NCBI GenBank assembly: GCA_963678465.1
Contig: OY782858.1
Location: 1,364,001 to 1,428,000 of the forward strand
Direction: 5' to 3'
Length of the DNA stretch: 64,000 bases
Source of the DNA: Paludibacter sp963678465
Lineage (GTDB): Bacteria; Bacteroidota; Bacteroidia; Bacteroidales; Paludibacteraceae
Positions 9,557-18,675 of the stretch are shown in pieces (position 1 is the stretch's first letter; each line of letters begins with the position of its first letter). Below the pieces are notes generated by a model. It saw only the letters and a list, made by a program, of their open reading frames with translations. It ran no database searches and was not told the DNA's origin. Position numbers and translations under genes: made by a program.

Positions 9557-9595
9557 AAATAATTGGATTTCAACTAATTTTTTTTTGAAAATAAT
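9548..9595. repeat. Direct repeat and weak hairpin between sigma and FecR genes
   Basis: TTTTTTTGAAAATAAT occurs at 9548-9563, across the sigma stop codon, and again with two more T at 9578-9595. Between them AATTGG (9561-9566) pairs with CTAATT (9574-9579) ahead of nine T. This resembles a weak intrinsic terminator that could lower anti-sigma expression relative to sigma. Confidence 0.4.
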
Positions 9596-9625
9596 GTGTC
9601 AATAGATATAAGAAAAGAAGCTCAC

Positions 9626-10612
9626 ATGAACACTCCCGACAAAAGCACTATAAATAAAGTAATTGATGGAATTGCTTCGCACGAAGAAGCAAAACTGGTT
9701 ACCGAATGGTTCTCAACTACGGTTGAGGGCCAGGCGTATTTGTCGGCGCTCATTAGCAGGGACTTTCATTCAATGGAGGCAGGTGAGTTGGATGCCAACC
9801 TACCGATTGCAGCTATCTCAGAAGAAATGCTCGAAAATATATTTAAGGCCATACGCCGGAAAAAAATACGTCGTTATAGCTGGCGAGTGGCTGCGGTGCT
9901 CATTCCTTTTGTTTTGTTTATGAGCCTTATTTCGTACACAAATTCACAAATCAATTTATTCGGAGCACCTACCTATTCCGAAATATATGCACCAAAGGGC
10001 GAACAGGTACGTGTATTTTTTCAGGATGGAAGCGAAGCCTATCTGAATTCGGATACCAAAATCCGCTATCCTAAGCAATTTGGGTTATTCAACCGCAAGA
10101 TATTTCTCGAAGGAGAAGCATTTTTTAAAATTGCTTCCAATAAAAACCGGCCTTTTATTGTTGACATCAACAATTCCAGTATAAAAGTGACCGGGACATC
10201 GTTCAATGTAAAAGCCTACAAACATGATGAACTGCTGGAGGTAGTACTTCAGGAAGGTAAAATAACGTTCAACACTCCTCAGCAAAGCTACCAGATGCTG
10301 CCGGGGCAATTGGCTGTGTACGATAAAATAAAAGGTTTGTGCACCATCAAGAATGTACTTAATTCATCAGAAGCATCGATGTGGAAGGATAATTACTTTG
10401 TATTCAGAGACACTCCACTGGCCGAGGTGCTAAAAGCAGTGAATCGACGCTTCGATGTTGATTTCAATATCCGCGATCCTAAGGCGCTGAAATATTCGTA
10501 TACAATCACCACCCGACATACATCCATCGAAAATTTAGTAAAGGAATTAGAAATCATTGCTCCGGTGAAATTTAATTTAAACAACAATGTGATTAATATT
10601 TCGCTGAAATAG
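9626..10612 (+). CDS. FecR-family anti-sigma factor
   Basis: A 328-residue inner-membrane protein: a cytoplasmic N-terminal part of about 80 residues, one membrane span (WRVAAVLIPFVLFMSLISY), a periplasmic FecR domain (GSEAYLNSDTKIRYP, FLEGEAFFKIA, GTSFNVKAY) and a C-terminal DUF4974 domain (FRDTPLAEVLKAVNRRFDV). The ATG at 9626 is preceded by an AG-rich ribosome-binding stretch (agaaaagaag) and is preferred over the GTG at 9596. It would hold the adjacent sigma factor inactive until the STN domain of the downstream SusC-like receptor contacts its periplasmic part. The pairing is standard for Bacteroidota glycan loci. Confidence 0.92.
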   Translation: MNTPDKSTINKVIDGIASHEEAKLVTEWFSTTVEGQAYLSALISRDFHSMEAGELDANLPIAAISEEMLENIFKAIRRKKIRRYSWRVAAVLIPFVLFMSLISYTNSQINLFGAPTYSEIYAPKGEQVRVFFQDGSEAYLNSDTKIRYPKQFGLFNRKIFLEGEAFFKIASNKNRPFIVDINNSSIKVTGTSFNVKAYKHDELLEVVLQEGKITFNTPQQSYQMLPGQLAVYDKIKGLCTIKNVLNSSEASMWKDNYFVFRDTPLAEVLKAVNRRFDVDFNIRDPKALKYSYTITTRHTSIENLVKELEIIAPVKFNLNNNVINISLK

Positions 10613-10910
10613 GCGATTGATAATCTATCTGTTATAACATTTTTATTTATTTTTTTCGAAATATTTCATTTCCCTCTCATTCTTTTTCTTTTCCCGTGTG
10701 TCTATTATTCAGACCTTAGATTTAAAGTAAACTTTAATGCAGTTGCCGAATGTTTTTTATGCATTTGGCGGCTTCTCTACCAAACACAACGTTCAGTAGT
10801 TGCGTTGTAAATGTAGTGCATTAATTATTTACATACTTGCATTTAAGGCCTTATGTAGAATTGGATTAGATTTAATACTTTATAATGTTTAACTTAATAA
10901 TGTCTGTATC
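10613..10910 (+). promoter_or_regulatory. Leader region of the SusC-like operon
   Basis: About 300 bases without a gene. No TAnnTTTG box is visible, which would fit recognition by the dedicated ECF sigma factor rather than the housekeeping one. A hairpin GCCGAATG (10745-10752)/CATTTGGC (10762-10769), with one G-U pair, lies about 140 bases before the SusC start. It may sit in the untranslated leader. Promoter location is not resolved. Confidence 0.4.
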
Positions 10911-13900
10911 ATGAGAAAATCCTTCATTAAAAGGCGGGCGTTAATTCTTTTTACTCTTTTGCTCTTTGGTTTCTCCACAACCATAATAGCACAGAAAGTA
11001 AATCTGAATTATAGCAAGCAAAGTTTGAGAACTGTTTTGAAAAGCATAAGCCAGCAAACCGGCTATAGTTTGGCATACAGTAAAGAAGTAGTTAACCTGG
11101 ACGAGAGTGTCAGTATCAATGTGAACAACGCTGAACTTTCGGAGGTAATGACTAAATTATTATCACCTTATCAATTGGCCTACGAGATCAAGGAGAACAA
11201 AATCTTCATTGTAGGAAATTCCGAATTAGCTGCCGCTAAAGCAGCTTCAACACAACAAAGTTCAGTAAACGTACAAATTCAGGGTGTAGTGACCGACGAA
11301 AAAGGATCCCCAATTATTGGTGCCAACATTTCGGTGCCTAACACTTCAATTGGTACAATCACAAATTTCGACGGAAGGTACAATTTGAGCGTTCCTAAAG
11401 GTGCTGTAGTAAAATTCAGCTACATAGGTTACACCGATCAAAACAAAACCATTACCAATCAAAGCGTTATCAACGTTCAATTGTTAGAAGATGTTGAAAC
11501 TCTGAACGAATTAATTGTTGTTGGTTACGGCGTTCAGAAGAAAAGCGTTGTTACTGCTGCCATCAGCCGGGTAACCGCCGACGAACTGAACAATTCGAAA
11601 CCTTCGCGTGTGGAAGATGCCCTGAAAGGAAAAGTCTCGGGGGTTCAAATTACGCAAAGTTCGGGTCAACCGGGATCGGATTCAAAATTCCGTATCCGTG
11701 GTATTGGTACCGTAAACAACAGTGAACCTTTGTTTATTGTAGATGGAATGCCGGTGGACGGAGGTATCAACTATCTGAATCCTGTGGATATTCAATCGGT
11801 AGAAATTCTGAAAGATGCTGCATCGGCAGCCATTTATGGAGCACGTGCTGCCAACGGTGTGGTACTTGTAACTACCAAGAATGGCGTTTCGGGCAAAACC
11901 ACAATCAATTATAACTTCAGCTACGGATGGCAAAATCCATGGAAGAAAAAATCGGTTTTGGATGCCACTGAATATATGGTAATTATGAACGAAGCTTTGC
12001 TGAATGATGGAAGTGCCCTCAGATACAGCAAGGAACAAGTAGCATCAGCCGGAAAAGGAACAGACTGGCAAGACGAAACCTTCAATTACAATGCCCCTGT
12101 TAAGAGTCATCAGGTAAGTGTTTCGGGAGGTAGCGAAAAATCACAATACTTCCTTTCGTTGGGTTATTTCGATCAGCAAGGTATTGTTGGTGGCGATTAT
12201 AATAAATCGAACTACAATCGCTGGAGTGTTCGTTCCAATTCGACACACATCATTTTCGAAGACAAAACACGTAATTTTCTGAACAAAGTAAAAGTTGGTG
12301 TAAATATAGGTTACTCCAGAAGCACAGGCTCATCCATCGATGCCAATACAGAATATGGTTCTATTCTTGGAAGTGCATTGACCTTCTCTCCACTTGTACC
12401 TGTGTATGCCGACGAAGAAACTTCTGCCGCTATTTTAGCAAAATATCCTAATGCGGTTACAGATATGAAAACCGGACAGGTATTTTCTATTCCTCCTGCA
12501 GGATTTCAGGAAATTGCCAACCCGGTAGCCATGTTGAATCAACGCAGAAGTTCTATCGACAACAGCGATAAATTTGTAAGTACTTTCTGGGGCGAAATCG
12601 ACATTTTACCTGGCTTAAAATTCAAAAGCAGTTATGGTACCGACCTCGCTTTCTGGGGCAACGACAGCTACACCTTCCCATTTTTCCTGGCAACACAAGG
12701 AAAAACACTCGACTACAGCACTGTACAAAGTGAAATGAACAGAGGATTCAAATGGCAGATTGAGAATGTATTATCTTACAACAAAACATTCAATAGCGTA
12801 CATAATGTTTCGGTAGTTTTAGGCCAATCGGCTCAGAAATATACCTATCGTAACCTGGGTGGTAATGATCGCGACTTATTGGAAACAGATCCATTGAAAG
12901 CGAACATCAACTCGGCCATTGCTGATGCAAAGCTCGAACGTGTTTGGGGTGGAACAGGTGGATACACTGCTGCTACTTTAGCTTCCTATTTCGGACGTTT
13001 TGACTATAACTTCGACGAAAGATACATTGTACAGGCTACAGTTCGCCGTGATGGATCATCGAACTTTGGTGCCAACTACAAATGGGCAGTATTCCCCGCT
13101 TTATCCTTAGGTTGGAATATTACCAACGAAAAGTTCATGGAAGATAAACCGGCATGGCTCGAAGCTTTGAAACTCCGTTTCAGCTGGGGTAAAAACGGTA
13201 ACGAAAGAATCGGTGGATTCCGCTATACTTCGTTGATGGATGGTGGACAGAACTACTACTTCGGCGGTGGTTATCTTGTAAACCAGGGCGATCCTGCAAA
13301 AGTAGGCGAAACTACAGGTTCAATGCAATACGGAAGTTCACCTGCATCAATTCCTAACCCGAATGTAAAATGGGAAGAATCGGAACAAACTGATATAGGT
13401 TTCGAAACTTATCTTTTCAAAAGCGCGCTTACATTCAGTTTCGATTATTTCAAAAAAACTACCAACGGAATGTTGATGGAACAACCTATTCCTTCGTATG
13501 TAGGACAAAGTTCTCCAATTGCCAACGTGGGTGACATGGAAAACTGGGGTCTTGAATTCGAAGCCAGCTGGAAACAAACAATAGGCGATTTCAAATACCG
13601 CATTTCGGCTAATGCTTCGTACCTGCGCAATAAGCTTATCAAACTTGGTAATGCTTCGGGCGAACAAATCTACGAAAATGCAGGTGCTTCGGGCGTAGGT
13701 AGTTATGTAAAAGGTGAAAACGGTGAAGTATTTCCTTACTTCTACGGATTCAAAACGAATGGTTTATTCCAGAATCAGGCTGAAGTTGACAACTATGTAA
13801 ATTCAGAAGGCGTTAAATATCAGCCAACAGCAAAACCTGGTGATGTACGTTTTGTGGATTATGACGCAGATGGTTCGATAAGCGATGCCGATAAAACAAA

Positions 13901-14402
13901 AATCGGTAAAGGTATGCCCGACTGGACATACGGTCTGACACTCGATACCGAATGGAAAAACTTCGATTTGAACGTATTTTTCCAGGGAACAGTAGGAAAT
14001 GATTTGTTTGACTTCTCGCAACGTGGTGACATTCCTGCAATGAACCGCCCATCGTGGATACTTAATCGCTGGCACGGCGAAGGCACTTCGGACCATTTAC
14101 CTAGAATGACAAATGCCAACCCTAACAGCAACTGGCGTTCATCCGACCTTTATATCAAAGACGGTTCGTATTTACGCTTAAAATCAGCTCAGTTTGGGTA
14201 TACATTACCACAAAGATGGTCGAGAACGCTTTCGATTGAAAAATTCAGAGTGTTTGTAATGGCCGAAAACTTACTCACATTTACTCAATACGATGGCTTC
14301 GATCCTGAAGTAGCATCCGGAGGTTATACCACAATTGGTATCGACCGCGGTGTTTACCCACAGGCAAGAACAATATCTGTTGGTGCTAATATAATTTTTT
14401 AA
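10911..14402 (+). CDS. SusC/RagA TonB-dependent receptor with STN domain
   Basis: The 1163 residues comprise a signal peptide (to about residue 28, IIAQ), an STN domain (about 29-95), a carboxypeptidase-regulatory-like domain (VQIQGVVTDEKGSP from about 120), the SusC junction ELIVVGYGVQKK near 200, a plug (GIGTVNNSEPLFIVDG, AASAAIYGARAANGVV) and a 22-strand barrel ending in Phe (VGANIIF). It imports oligosaccharides across the outer membrane using TonB energy. The STN domain is the hallmark of receptors that signal to FecR/ECF pairs, which lie just upstream. SusD follows after 11 bases. Complete, with no frame disruption. Confidence 0.96.
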   Translation: MRKSFIKRRALILFTLLLFGFSTTIIAQKVNLNYSKQSLRTVLKSISQQTGYSLAYSKEVVNLDESVSINVNNAELSEVMTKLLSPYQLAYEIKENKIFIVGNSELAAAKAASTQQSSVNVQIQGVVTDEKGSPIIGANISVPNTSIGTITNFDGRYNLSVPKGAVVKFSYIGYTDQNKTITNQSVINVQLLEDVETLNELIVVGYGVQKKSVVTAAISRVTADELNNSKPSRVEDALKGKVSGVQITQSSGQPGSDSKFRIRGIGTVNNSEPLFIVDGMPVDGGINYLNPVDIQSVEILKDAASAAIYGARAANGVVLVTTKNGVSGKTTINYNFSYGWQNPWKKKSVLDATEYMVIMNEALLNDGSALRYSKEQVASAGKGTDWQDETFNYNAPVKSHQVSVSGGSEKSQYFLSLGYFDQQGIVGGDYNKSNYNRWSVRSNSTHIIFEDKTRNFLNKVKVGVNIGYSRSTGSSIDANTEYGSILGSALTFSPLVPVYADEETSAAILAKYPNAVTDMKTGQVFSIPPAGFQEIANPVAMLNQRRSSIDNSDKFVSTFWGEIDILPGLKFKSSYGTDLAFWGNDSYTFPFFLATQGKTLDYSTVQSEMNRGFKWQIENVLSYNKTFNSVHNVSVVLGQSAQKYTYRNLGGNDRDLLETDPLKANINSAIADAKLERVWGGTGGYTAATLASYFGRFDYNFDERYIVQATVRRDGSSNFGANYKWAVFPALSLGWNITNEKFMEDKPAWLEALKLRFSWGKNGNERIGGFRYTSLMDGGQNYYFGGGYLVNQGDPAKVGETTGSMQYGSSPASIPNPNVKWEESEQTDIGFETYLFKSALTFSFDYFKKTTNGMLMEQPIPSYVGQSSPIANVGDMENWGLEFEASWKQTIGDFKYRISANASYLRNKLIKLGNASGEQIYENAGASGVGSYVKGENGEVFPYFYGFKTNGLFQNQAEVDNYVNSEGVKYQPTAKPGDVRFVDYDADGSISDADKTKIGKGMPDWTYGLTLDTEWKNFDLNVFFQGTVGNDLFDFSQRGDIPAMNRPSWILNRWHGEGTSDHLPRMTNANPNSNWRSSDLYIKDGSYLRLKSAQFGYTLPQRWSRTLSIEKFRVFVMAENLLTFTQYDGFDPEVASGGYTTIGIDRGVYPQARTISVGANIIF

Positions 14403-14413
14403 TAATCTGCATT

Positions 14414-15958
14414 ATGAAATTTATGAAAAAATATATATTTATAATGATGGCTGCCCTTGTGGGTTTCACGTCATGCGGAGATGATTTTTTAACTTCATCC
14501 CCCACCGAAAAACAACAGGCAGGTGCGCCTGCCACCGAAGGTGCTATACTATCTAACTTAGCATCGGCATATCAGATTTTGTTGTTCGACAGTTATGCAA
14601 ACAACAATTATAACAGTGTACCTTTGATGTCCGATTTACGTTCGGACGATATCTACAAAGGTGGTGGCGATGCCGGCGACCAGCATCAGTTGTACCTGCT
14701 TTCTCTTTTCACAGCTACACCGCAGGAACAACCGGAAGGTTTATGGAACATCTACTTTACTGGGTTGGCACGTACCAACAATGTGCTTATTGCTTGTGAA
14801 AATGCAGTGAATGTACCTGCTGATAAACTCAATCAGTACAAAGCTGAAGGACATTTTCTAAGAGCTTACTATGTACATTTATTATGGAAATTCTGGGGAA
14901 ATATACCTTATTTCGAATCTCCATTATCGACTCCGCCTTATATGGCCAAACAACTTAAAGCCGACGAGATTTATGCTAAAATCATGCAGGATCTTGATTT
15001 TGCTACAGGAAAATCGGATGCCGGTGCCGACCGTCTTCCAATGAACTATGCAAAAGGCAACATCAATACAGGAAGAGTAACAAAAGCTGCCGCATTAATG
15101 CTCAAAGCCCGAGTAGTTATGTATCAGAAAGATACACAACGTTATGGCGAAGTAACAAAAGATATGGCTGAAATTATTGGTAGCGCTCAGTTTGATTTGC
15201 TTGCCGATTTCAAAGCTATGTGGCTCGATCAAAACGAATTTTGCCAGGAATCAATATTCGAAAGTAATCAATTGCCCGAAGGTAAAACCTGGGCAAGTGG
15301 TTGGCAAGGTTATGGTACCAATCTACCTGCTTTCATTTCGCCTAACGGCCTGAGTGCAGGTTCAAAGACAGGAGATTTCAAAGGAGGTTGGGGATTTGGA
15401 CCAGTTCGTCAAAGCACATGGGATATATACGAAAACGGAGATTTGCGTCGCGAAGGTTCCATCAATAAATGGGAAGACAATCAATACACACCCCGTTTTC
15501 AAAACACCGGCTTGTTCCTTGCCAAATATTCAGCACGTGTTGGATACAATCCTCAGGGAGATGTGGATTTGAACTATTGTAACAACGTTCGTATTTTCAG
15601 GTATGCCGAAACACTGCTTAATTATGCCGAAATGGTTACAATGCACGGTCAGACTCCGGTGAATGGAATTACAGCACAGTCATGTATGGACAAAATACGT
15701 ACCCGTGCTTTCGGAACTGCAAAATCAATTCCTGCTACAGCAGAAAACATTAAACTCGAACGTCGTCGCGAATTTGTAGGCGAAGGTTTGCGTTTCTGGG
15801 ATATCGTTCGTTGGGGTGACACTGCACTTTTGACTGAAAGTACTCCGTTAAGCACACGTACATGGAATGACAATTTCAAATATCTGCCTATTCCTCAATC
15901 GGAAATGGAAAAAACAACAGGTACTGAATTTGCATTAACACAGAATCCGGGTTATTAA
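14414..15958 (+). CDS. SusD/RagB outer-membrane glycan-binding lipoprotein
   Basis: 514 residues with a lipoprotein signal (GFTSC, lipidated Cys21) and the SusD/RagB fold: GLARTNNVLIACEN, KAEGHFLRAYYVHLLWKFWGNIPYFE, and the C-terminal RYAETLLNYAEM ... ERRREFVGEGLRFWDIVRWG. It would cap the SusC-like barrel and bind the glycan on the cell surface. It starts 11 bases after susC and is followed after 14 bases by the PKD lipoprotein, so translation is probably coordinated. Sequence-specific binding residues cannot be assigned by eye; a beta-glucan ligand is inferred from the GH16 and GH3 neighbours. Confidence 0.95.
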   Translation: MKFMKKYIFIMMAALVGFTSCGDDFLTSSPTEKQQAGAPATEGAILSNLASAYQILLFDSYANNNYNSVPLMSDLRSDDIYKGGGDAGDQHQLYLLSLFTATPQEQPEGLWNIYFTGLARTNNVLIACENAVNVPADKLNQYKAEGHFLRAYYVHLLWKFWGNIPYFESPLSTPPYMAKQLKADEIYAKIMQDLDFATGKSDAGADRLPMNYAKGNINTGRVTKAAALMLKARVVMYQKDTQRYGEVTKDMAEIIGSAQFDLLADFKAMWLDQNEFCQESIFESNQLPEGKTWASGWQGYGTNLPAFISPNGLSAGSKTGDFKGGWGFGPVRQSTWDIYENGDLRREGSINKWEDNQYTPRFQNTGLFLAKYSARVGYNPQGDVDLNYCNNVRIFRYAETLLNYAEMVTMHGQTPVNGITAQSCMDKIRTRAFGTAKSIPATAENIKLERRREFVGEGLRFWDIVRWGDTALLTESTPLSTRTWNDNFKYLPIPQSEMEKTTGTEFALTQNPGY

Positions 15959-15972
15959 AATTAAAAACAGTA

Positions 15973-17481
15973 ATGAATATGAAAAATATTTTAAAAATTT
16001 TTATAGGGACTCTGTTCTCAATTTTATTGATAACGGCTTGTAGTCCACAACTAGATGAAGACTATTCACTGGGAGATATGGCAAACATAACAGCTGAACA
16101 AATCAGCTTCACGCAAACACCTTCTTCCACAAGTAGTAATGTGATAACATTCACTAATACCACCGACATTAAAGGTATTTATGCAATGAATTGGGACCTG
16201 GGCAATGGTGCAGGTGGAAAAGAAAAAGTAATTGTTGGTAAATTCCCTTTTGCAGGTGATTATACTGTTTCGCTCACTATTTATACTGCTGATGGTTCGG
16301 CTATTACTAAAAGTCAGGTCGTGAAAATTACAACGAATGATTATAGTTTAATCAACACTCCTGCTTATGTAAACCTCACGGGAGGACCTGATGATGCCGA
16401 TGGTAAAACCTGGGTTTTCGACCAATACAACAATTTTGCAAAAGAAGTAGCCGCTGCTACATCTTTCAATATCAAAGGTCATTTAGGCCTTGGCCCGCAA
16501 AATAGTTACGGTCAGGAATGGTGGGGTGCCGCTGCAAACGAAAAAAGCAACTGGACGATGTATAATTTCAAATTTACATTTATCCAAAGCGGAGTTAAGT
16601 TTAATATCCAAAACCTTGGCGAAGGTTACGGTAGAAAAGCTTCATCAGAAACTGTAGGTGGATTTTCGGTATCGAATATCAACGGCGATGACGCTACATT
16701 CGCTTTCAACGGAGGTAATTTCACCTTTGCTTTGGACGAAAGTGGAACTTATCCTAAATTAACCCTTTCAGGAAATTCTTTTATGGGTTATTATTGCGGT
16801 ACTCAGGATTACGAAATCATCTATCAAACCGATAAAGTAATGGCTTTGCGTGTGAATAACACCGTAGAAGGTCAGGATTGGGTATTTGTATATTGCATCG
16901 AGGAACTCAATGTAGAACCACCAGCAATCATCAAACAACCTAAAGCAATTCCGCTTGCTGAGAATTTTGAAACAGGTGCTTCAACAATTGTATTGAATAA
17001 AGAAGACATGGGAGCAAAAAGTGGTATCACCGACAATCCGCTTCCTCTTCCAATCAACGAATCGGACAAAGTGTATCGCTATCAGAAATCAACAGGTTTC
17101 TACAGCAATCTGTCATTCACAGCTCCGACTTATGTTTTCAACCTTGCAACACAAAATAAAATCAGGTTGAAAGTGTATATTCCTTCGTACAATGACTATA
17201 CTACCGAAAACGCAGCTGCAGGCGATTGGATCTCAAACAAAAAATTGCTTCCACAACTTGCAGTAAAACTACAAAACAGCAGTATGGGTGGAAATGCATG
17301 GCAAACTCAAACCGAGATTGTAAAAGCAAATCTACAAAAAGACAAATGGTTGGAACTTGAATTTGACTTTAGTGGCGTAGCCGACCGAAAGGATTATGAT
17401 AAAATAGTCATCCAATTCGGGGCTGAAGGACATTCAGGTCCGGGTATATTCTACTTCGACGATTTTAGTTTCTCTGAATAA
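15973..17481 (+). CDS. PKD-domain surface lipoprotein, putative glycan-binding protein
   Basis: 502 residues with a lipobox (ITAC, Cys23). After it comes a PKD-like domain (FTNTTDIKGIYAMNWDLGNG ... GDYTVSLTIYTADG, about residues 45-110), then a large aromatic-rich beta region with WVFDQYN and GQEWWGAAANE, and a C-terminal beta-sandwich ending in FYFDDFSFSE like a carbohydrate-binding module. Its position directly after susD is that of the surface glycan-binding proteins (SGBP, SusE/F position). It probably holds the polysaccharide for the GH16 enzyme. No catalytic motif is recognised. The role is inferred from position and domain layout. Confidence 0.75.
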   Translation: MNMKNILKIFIGTLFSILLITACSPQLDEDYSLGDMANITAEQISFTQTPSSTSSNVITFTNTTDIKGIYAMNWDLGNGAGGKEKVIVGKFPFAGDYTVSLTIYTADGSAITKSQVVKITTNDYSLINTPAYVNLTGGPDDADGKTWVFDQYNNFAKEVAAATSFNIKGHLGLGPQNSYGQEWWGAAANEKSNWTMYNFKFTFIQSGVKFNIQNLGEGYGRKASSETVGGFSVSNINGDDATFAFNGGNFTFALDESGTYPKLTLSGNSFMGYYCGTQDYEIIYQTDKVMALRVNNTVEGQDWVFVYCIEELNVEPPAIIKQPKAIPLAENFETGASTIVLNKEDMGAKSGITDNPLPLPINESDKVYRYQKSTGFYSNLSFTAPTYVFNLATQNKIRLKVYIPSYNDYTTENAAAGDWISNKKLLPQLAVKLQNSSMGGNAWQTQTEIVKANLQKDKWLELEFDFSGVADRKDYDKIVIQFGAEGHSGPGIFYFDDFSFSE

Positions 17482-17492
17482 TAAATTTAAAT

Positions 17493-17523
17493 AGAAGCGG
17501 TTATATTAAATGTAACCGCTTCT
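17493..17523. terminator. Intercistronic hairpin between SGBP and GH16 genes
   Basis: Perfect 11-bp arms AGAAGCGGTTA (17493-17503) and TAACCGCTTCT (17513-17523) with a 9-base loop. Only AATTTC follows, no real T-run, so it is better read as a processing or stabilising stem, or a leaky terminator, than as full termination. Confidence 0.6.
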
Positions 17524-17534
17524 AATTTCAAAAT

Positions 17535-18641
17535 ATGAAAAAAATGTATAACCTGATGATTATTGCAGTTCTTCTTTTGGGAAGTTGCAAAACTACGCCC
17601 GAGCCACCGGTAACGGCTGTCGAATTTAAAATTCAATATTCGCCCGAAACTTTAACGCTTGAAGCACAAGAAGGATCGAAAAGCGTCATCGTAACTTCAA
17701 ATGCTAACTGGACAGTTAGTTCCGATCAAACATGGTGTACTTTATCTCCTTTTTCAGGTTATAGCGGCGACACAAGCTTAAAAATAGAAGTATCTGCCAA
17801 TCAAACTGATAAGGACAGAACAGCAGTATTGACTTTTAAATCGGAAAATGCAAGCAAAAAGTATACAGTTACACAAAAAGCCGGAACTATCGAAAACTAT
17901 GTTCCGACCGGCTATAACATGGTATGGGGAGACGAATTTAACGATGCCAGAACGAATGATGGAAAACCGGCTATGCCCAGCCTGACAAAATGGAAATATG
18001 AAACCGGAGCAGGTGGATGGGGCAACAATGAAATTCAGAACTACATAGCAGGAGTAAGCGGAACCGACACCTGTGCCATTGTTACCAACGGAACATTGAA
18101 AATAATTGCAAAAAAACGGGGAGCCGAAGTGATATCAATAAGAATGAATTCGGTAAGCAGTTGGCAATATGGATATTTCGAAGCCCGACTTAAAGTACCG
18201 GGAGGAAAAGGAACCTGGCCAGCCTTCTGGATGCTTCCGAAAAACTTTGTAAGCTGGCCACTCGATGGCGAAATCGACATAATGGAATATGTGGGTTACC
18301 GACCCAATGTGGTACAGGCCTCTGTTCACACAATGTCATACAATCATTCGATAGGCACCGAAAAAACAGCTACAAAAAACATTTTAAACGCCGAGAAAGA
18401 ATTCCATATTTATGCAATGGAATGGACGGCCGATAAAATCACCGGATACGTGGATGGAGTTGCTTATTTCACATTCATGAACGATAAGAAAAACGATAAA
18501 AAAACATGGCCATTCAATGCTCCTTTTTATCTGAAACTCAACTTAGCCTGGGGAGGAAACTGGGGTGGATCGCAGGGTATCGACGAAACGAAACTACCTG
18601 CAACTTATGAAATAGATTATGTACGTGTGTATCAAAAATAA
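17535..18641 (+). CDS. GH16 endo-beta-glucanase lipoprotein with BACON-type domain
   Basis: 368 residues. Lipoprotein signal with LLGSC (Cys18), a BACON-like Ig domain at about 40-115 (TSNANWTVSSDQTWCTLSP, DRTAVLTF), and a GH16 catalytic domain from about 125. The active-site motif DGEIDIMEYVG gives nucleophile Glu246 and acid/base Glu251. GH16 enzymes with this motif cut beta-1,3 or mixed-linkage beta-1,3-1,4 glucans (laminarin, lichenan). It starts 53 bases after the SGBP gene, past a hairpin, and GH3 follows after 34 bases. Surface exposure is likely because of lipidation. Linkage preference is not decided by the sequence alone. Confidence 0.93.
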   Translation: MKKMYNLMIIAVLLLGSCKTTPEPPVTAVEFKIQYSPETLTLEAQEGSKSVIVTSNANWTVSSDQTWCTLSPFSGYSGDTSLKIEVSANQTDKDRTAVLTFKSENASKKYTVTQKAGTIENYVPTGYNMVWGDEFNDARTNDGKPAMPSLTKWKYETGAGGWGNNEIQNYIAGVSGTDTCAIVTNGTLKIIAKKRGAEVISIRMNSVSSWQYGYFEARLKVPGGKGTWPAFWMLPKNFVSWPLDGEIDIMEYVGYRPNVVQASVHTMSYNHSIGTEKTATKNILNAEKEFHIYAMEWTADKITGYVDGVAYFTFMNDKKNDKKTWPFNAPFYLKLNLAWGGNWGGSQGIDETKLPATYEIDYVRVYQK

Positions 18642-18675
18642 CCGACACACATTCAATTATTAAAGCAATAGACCT

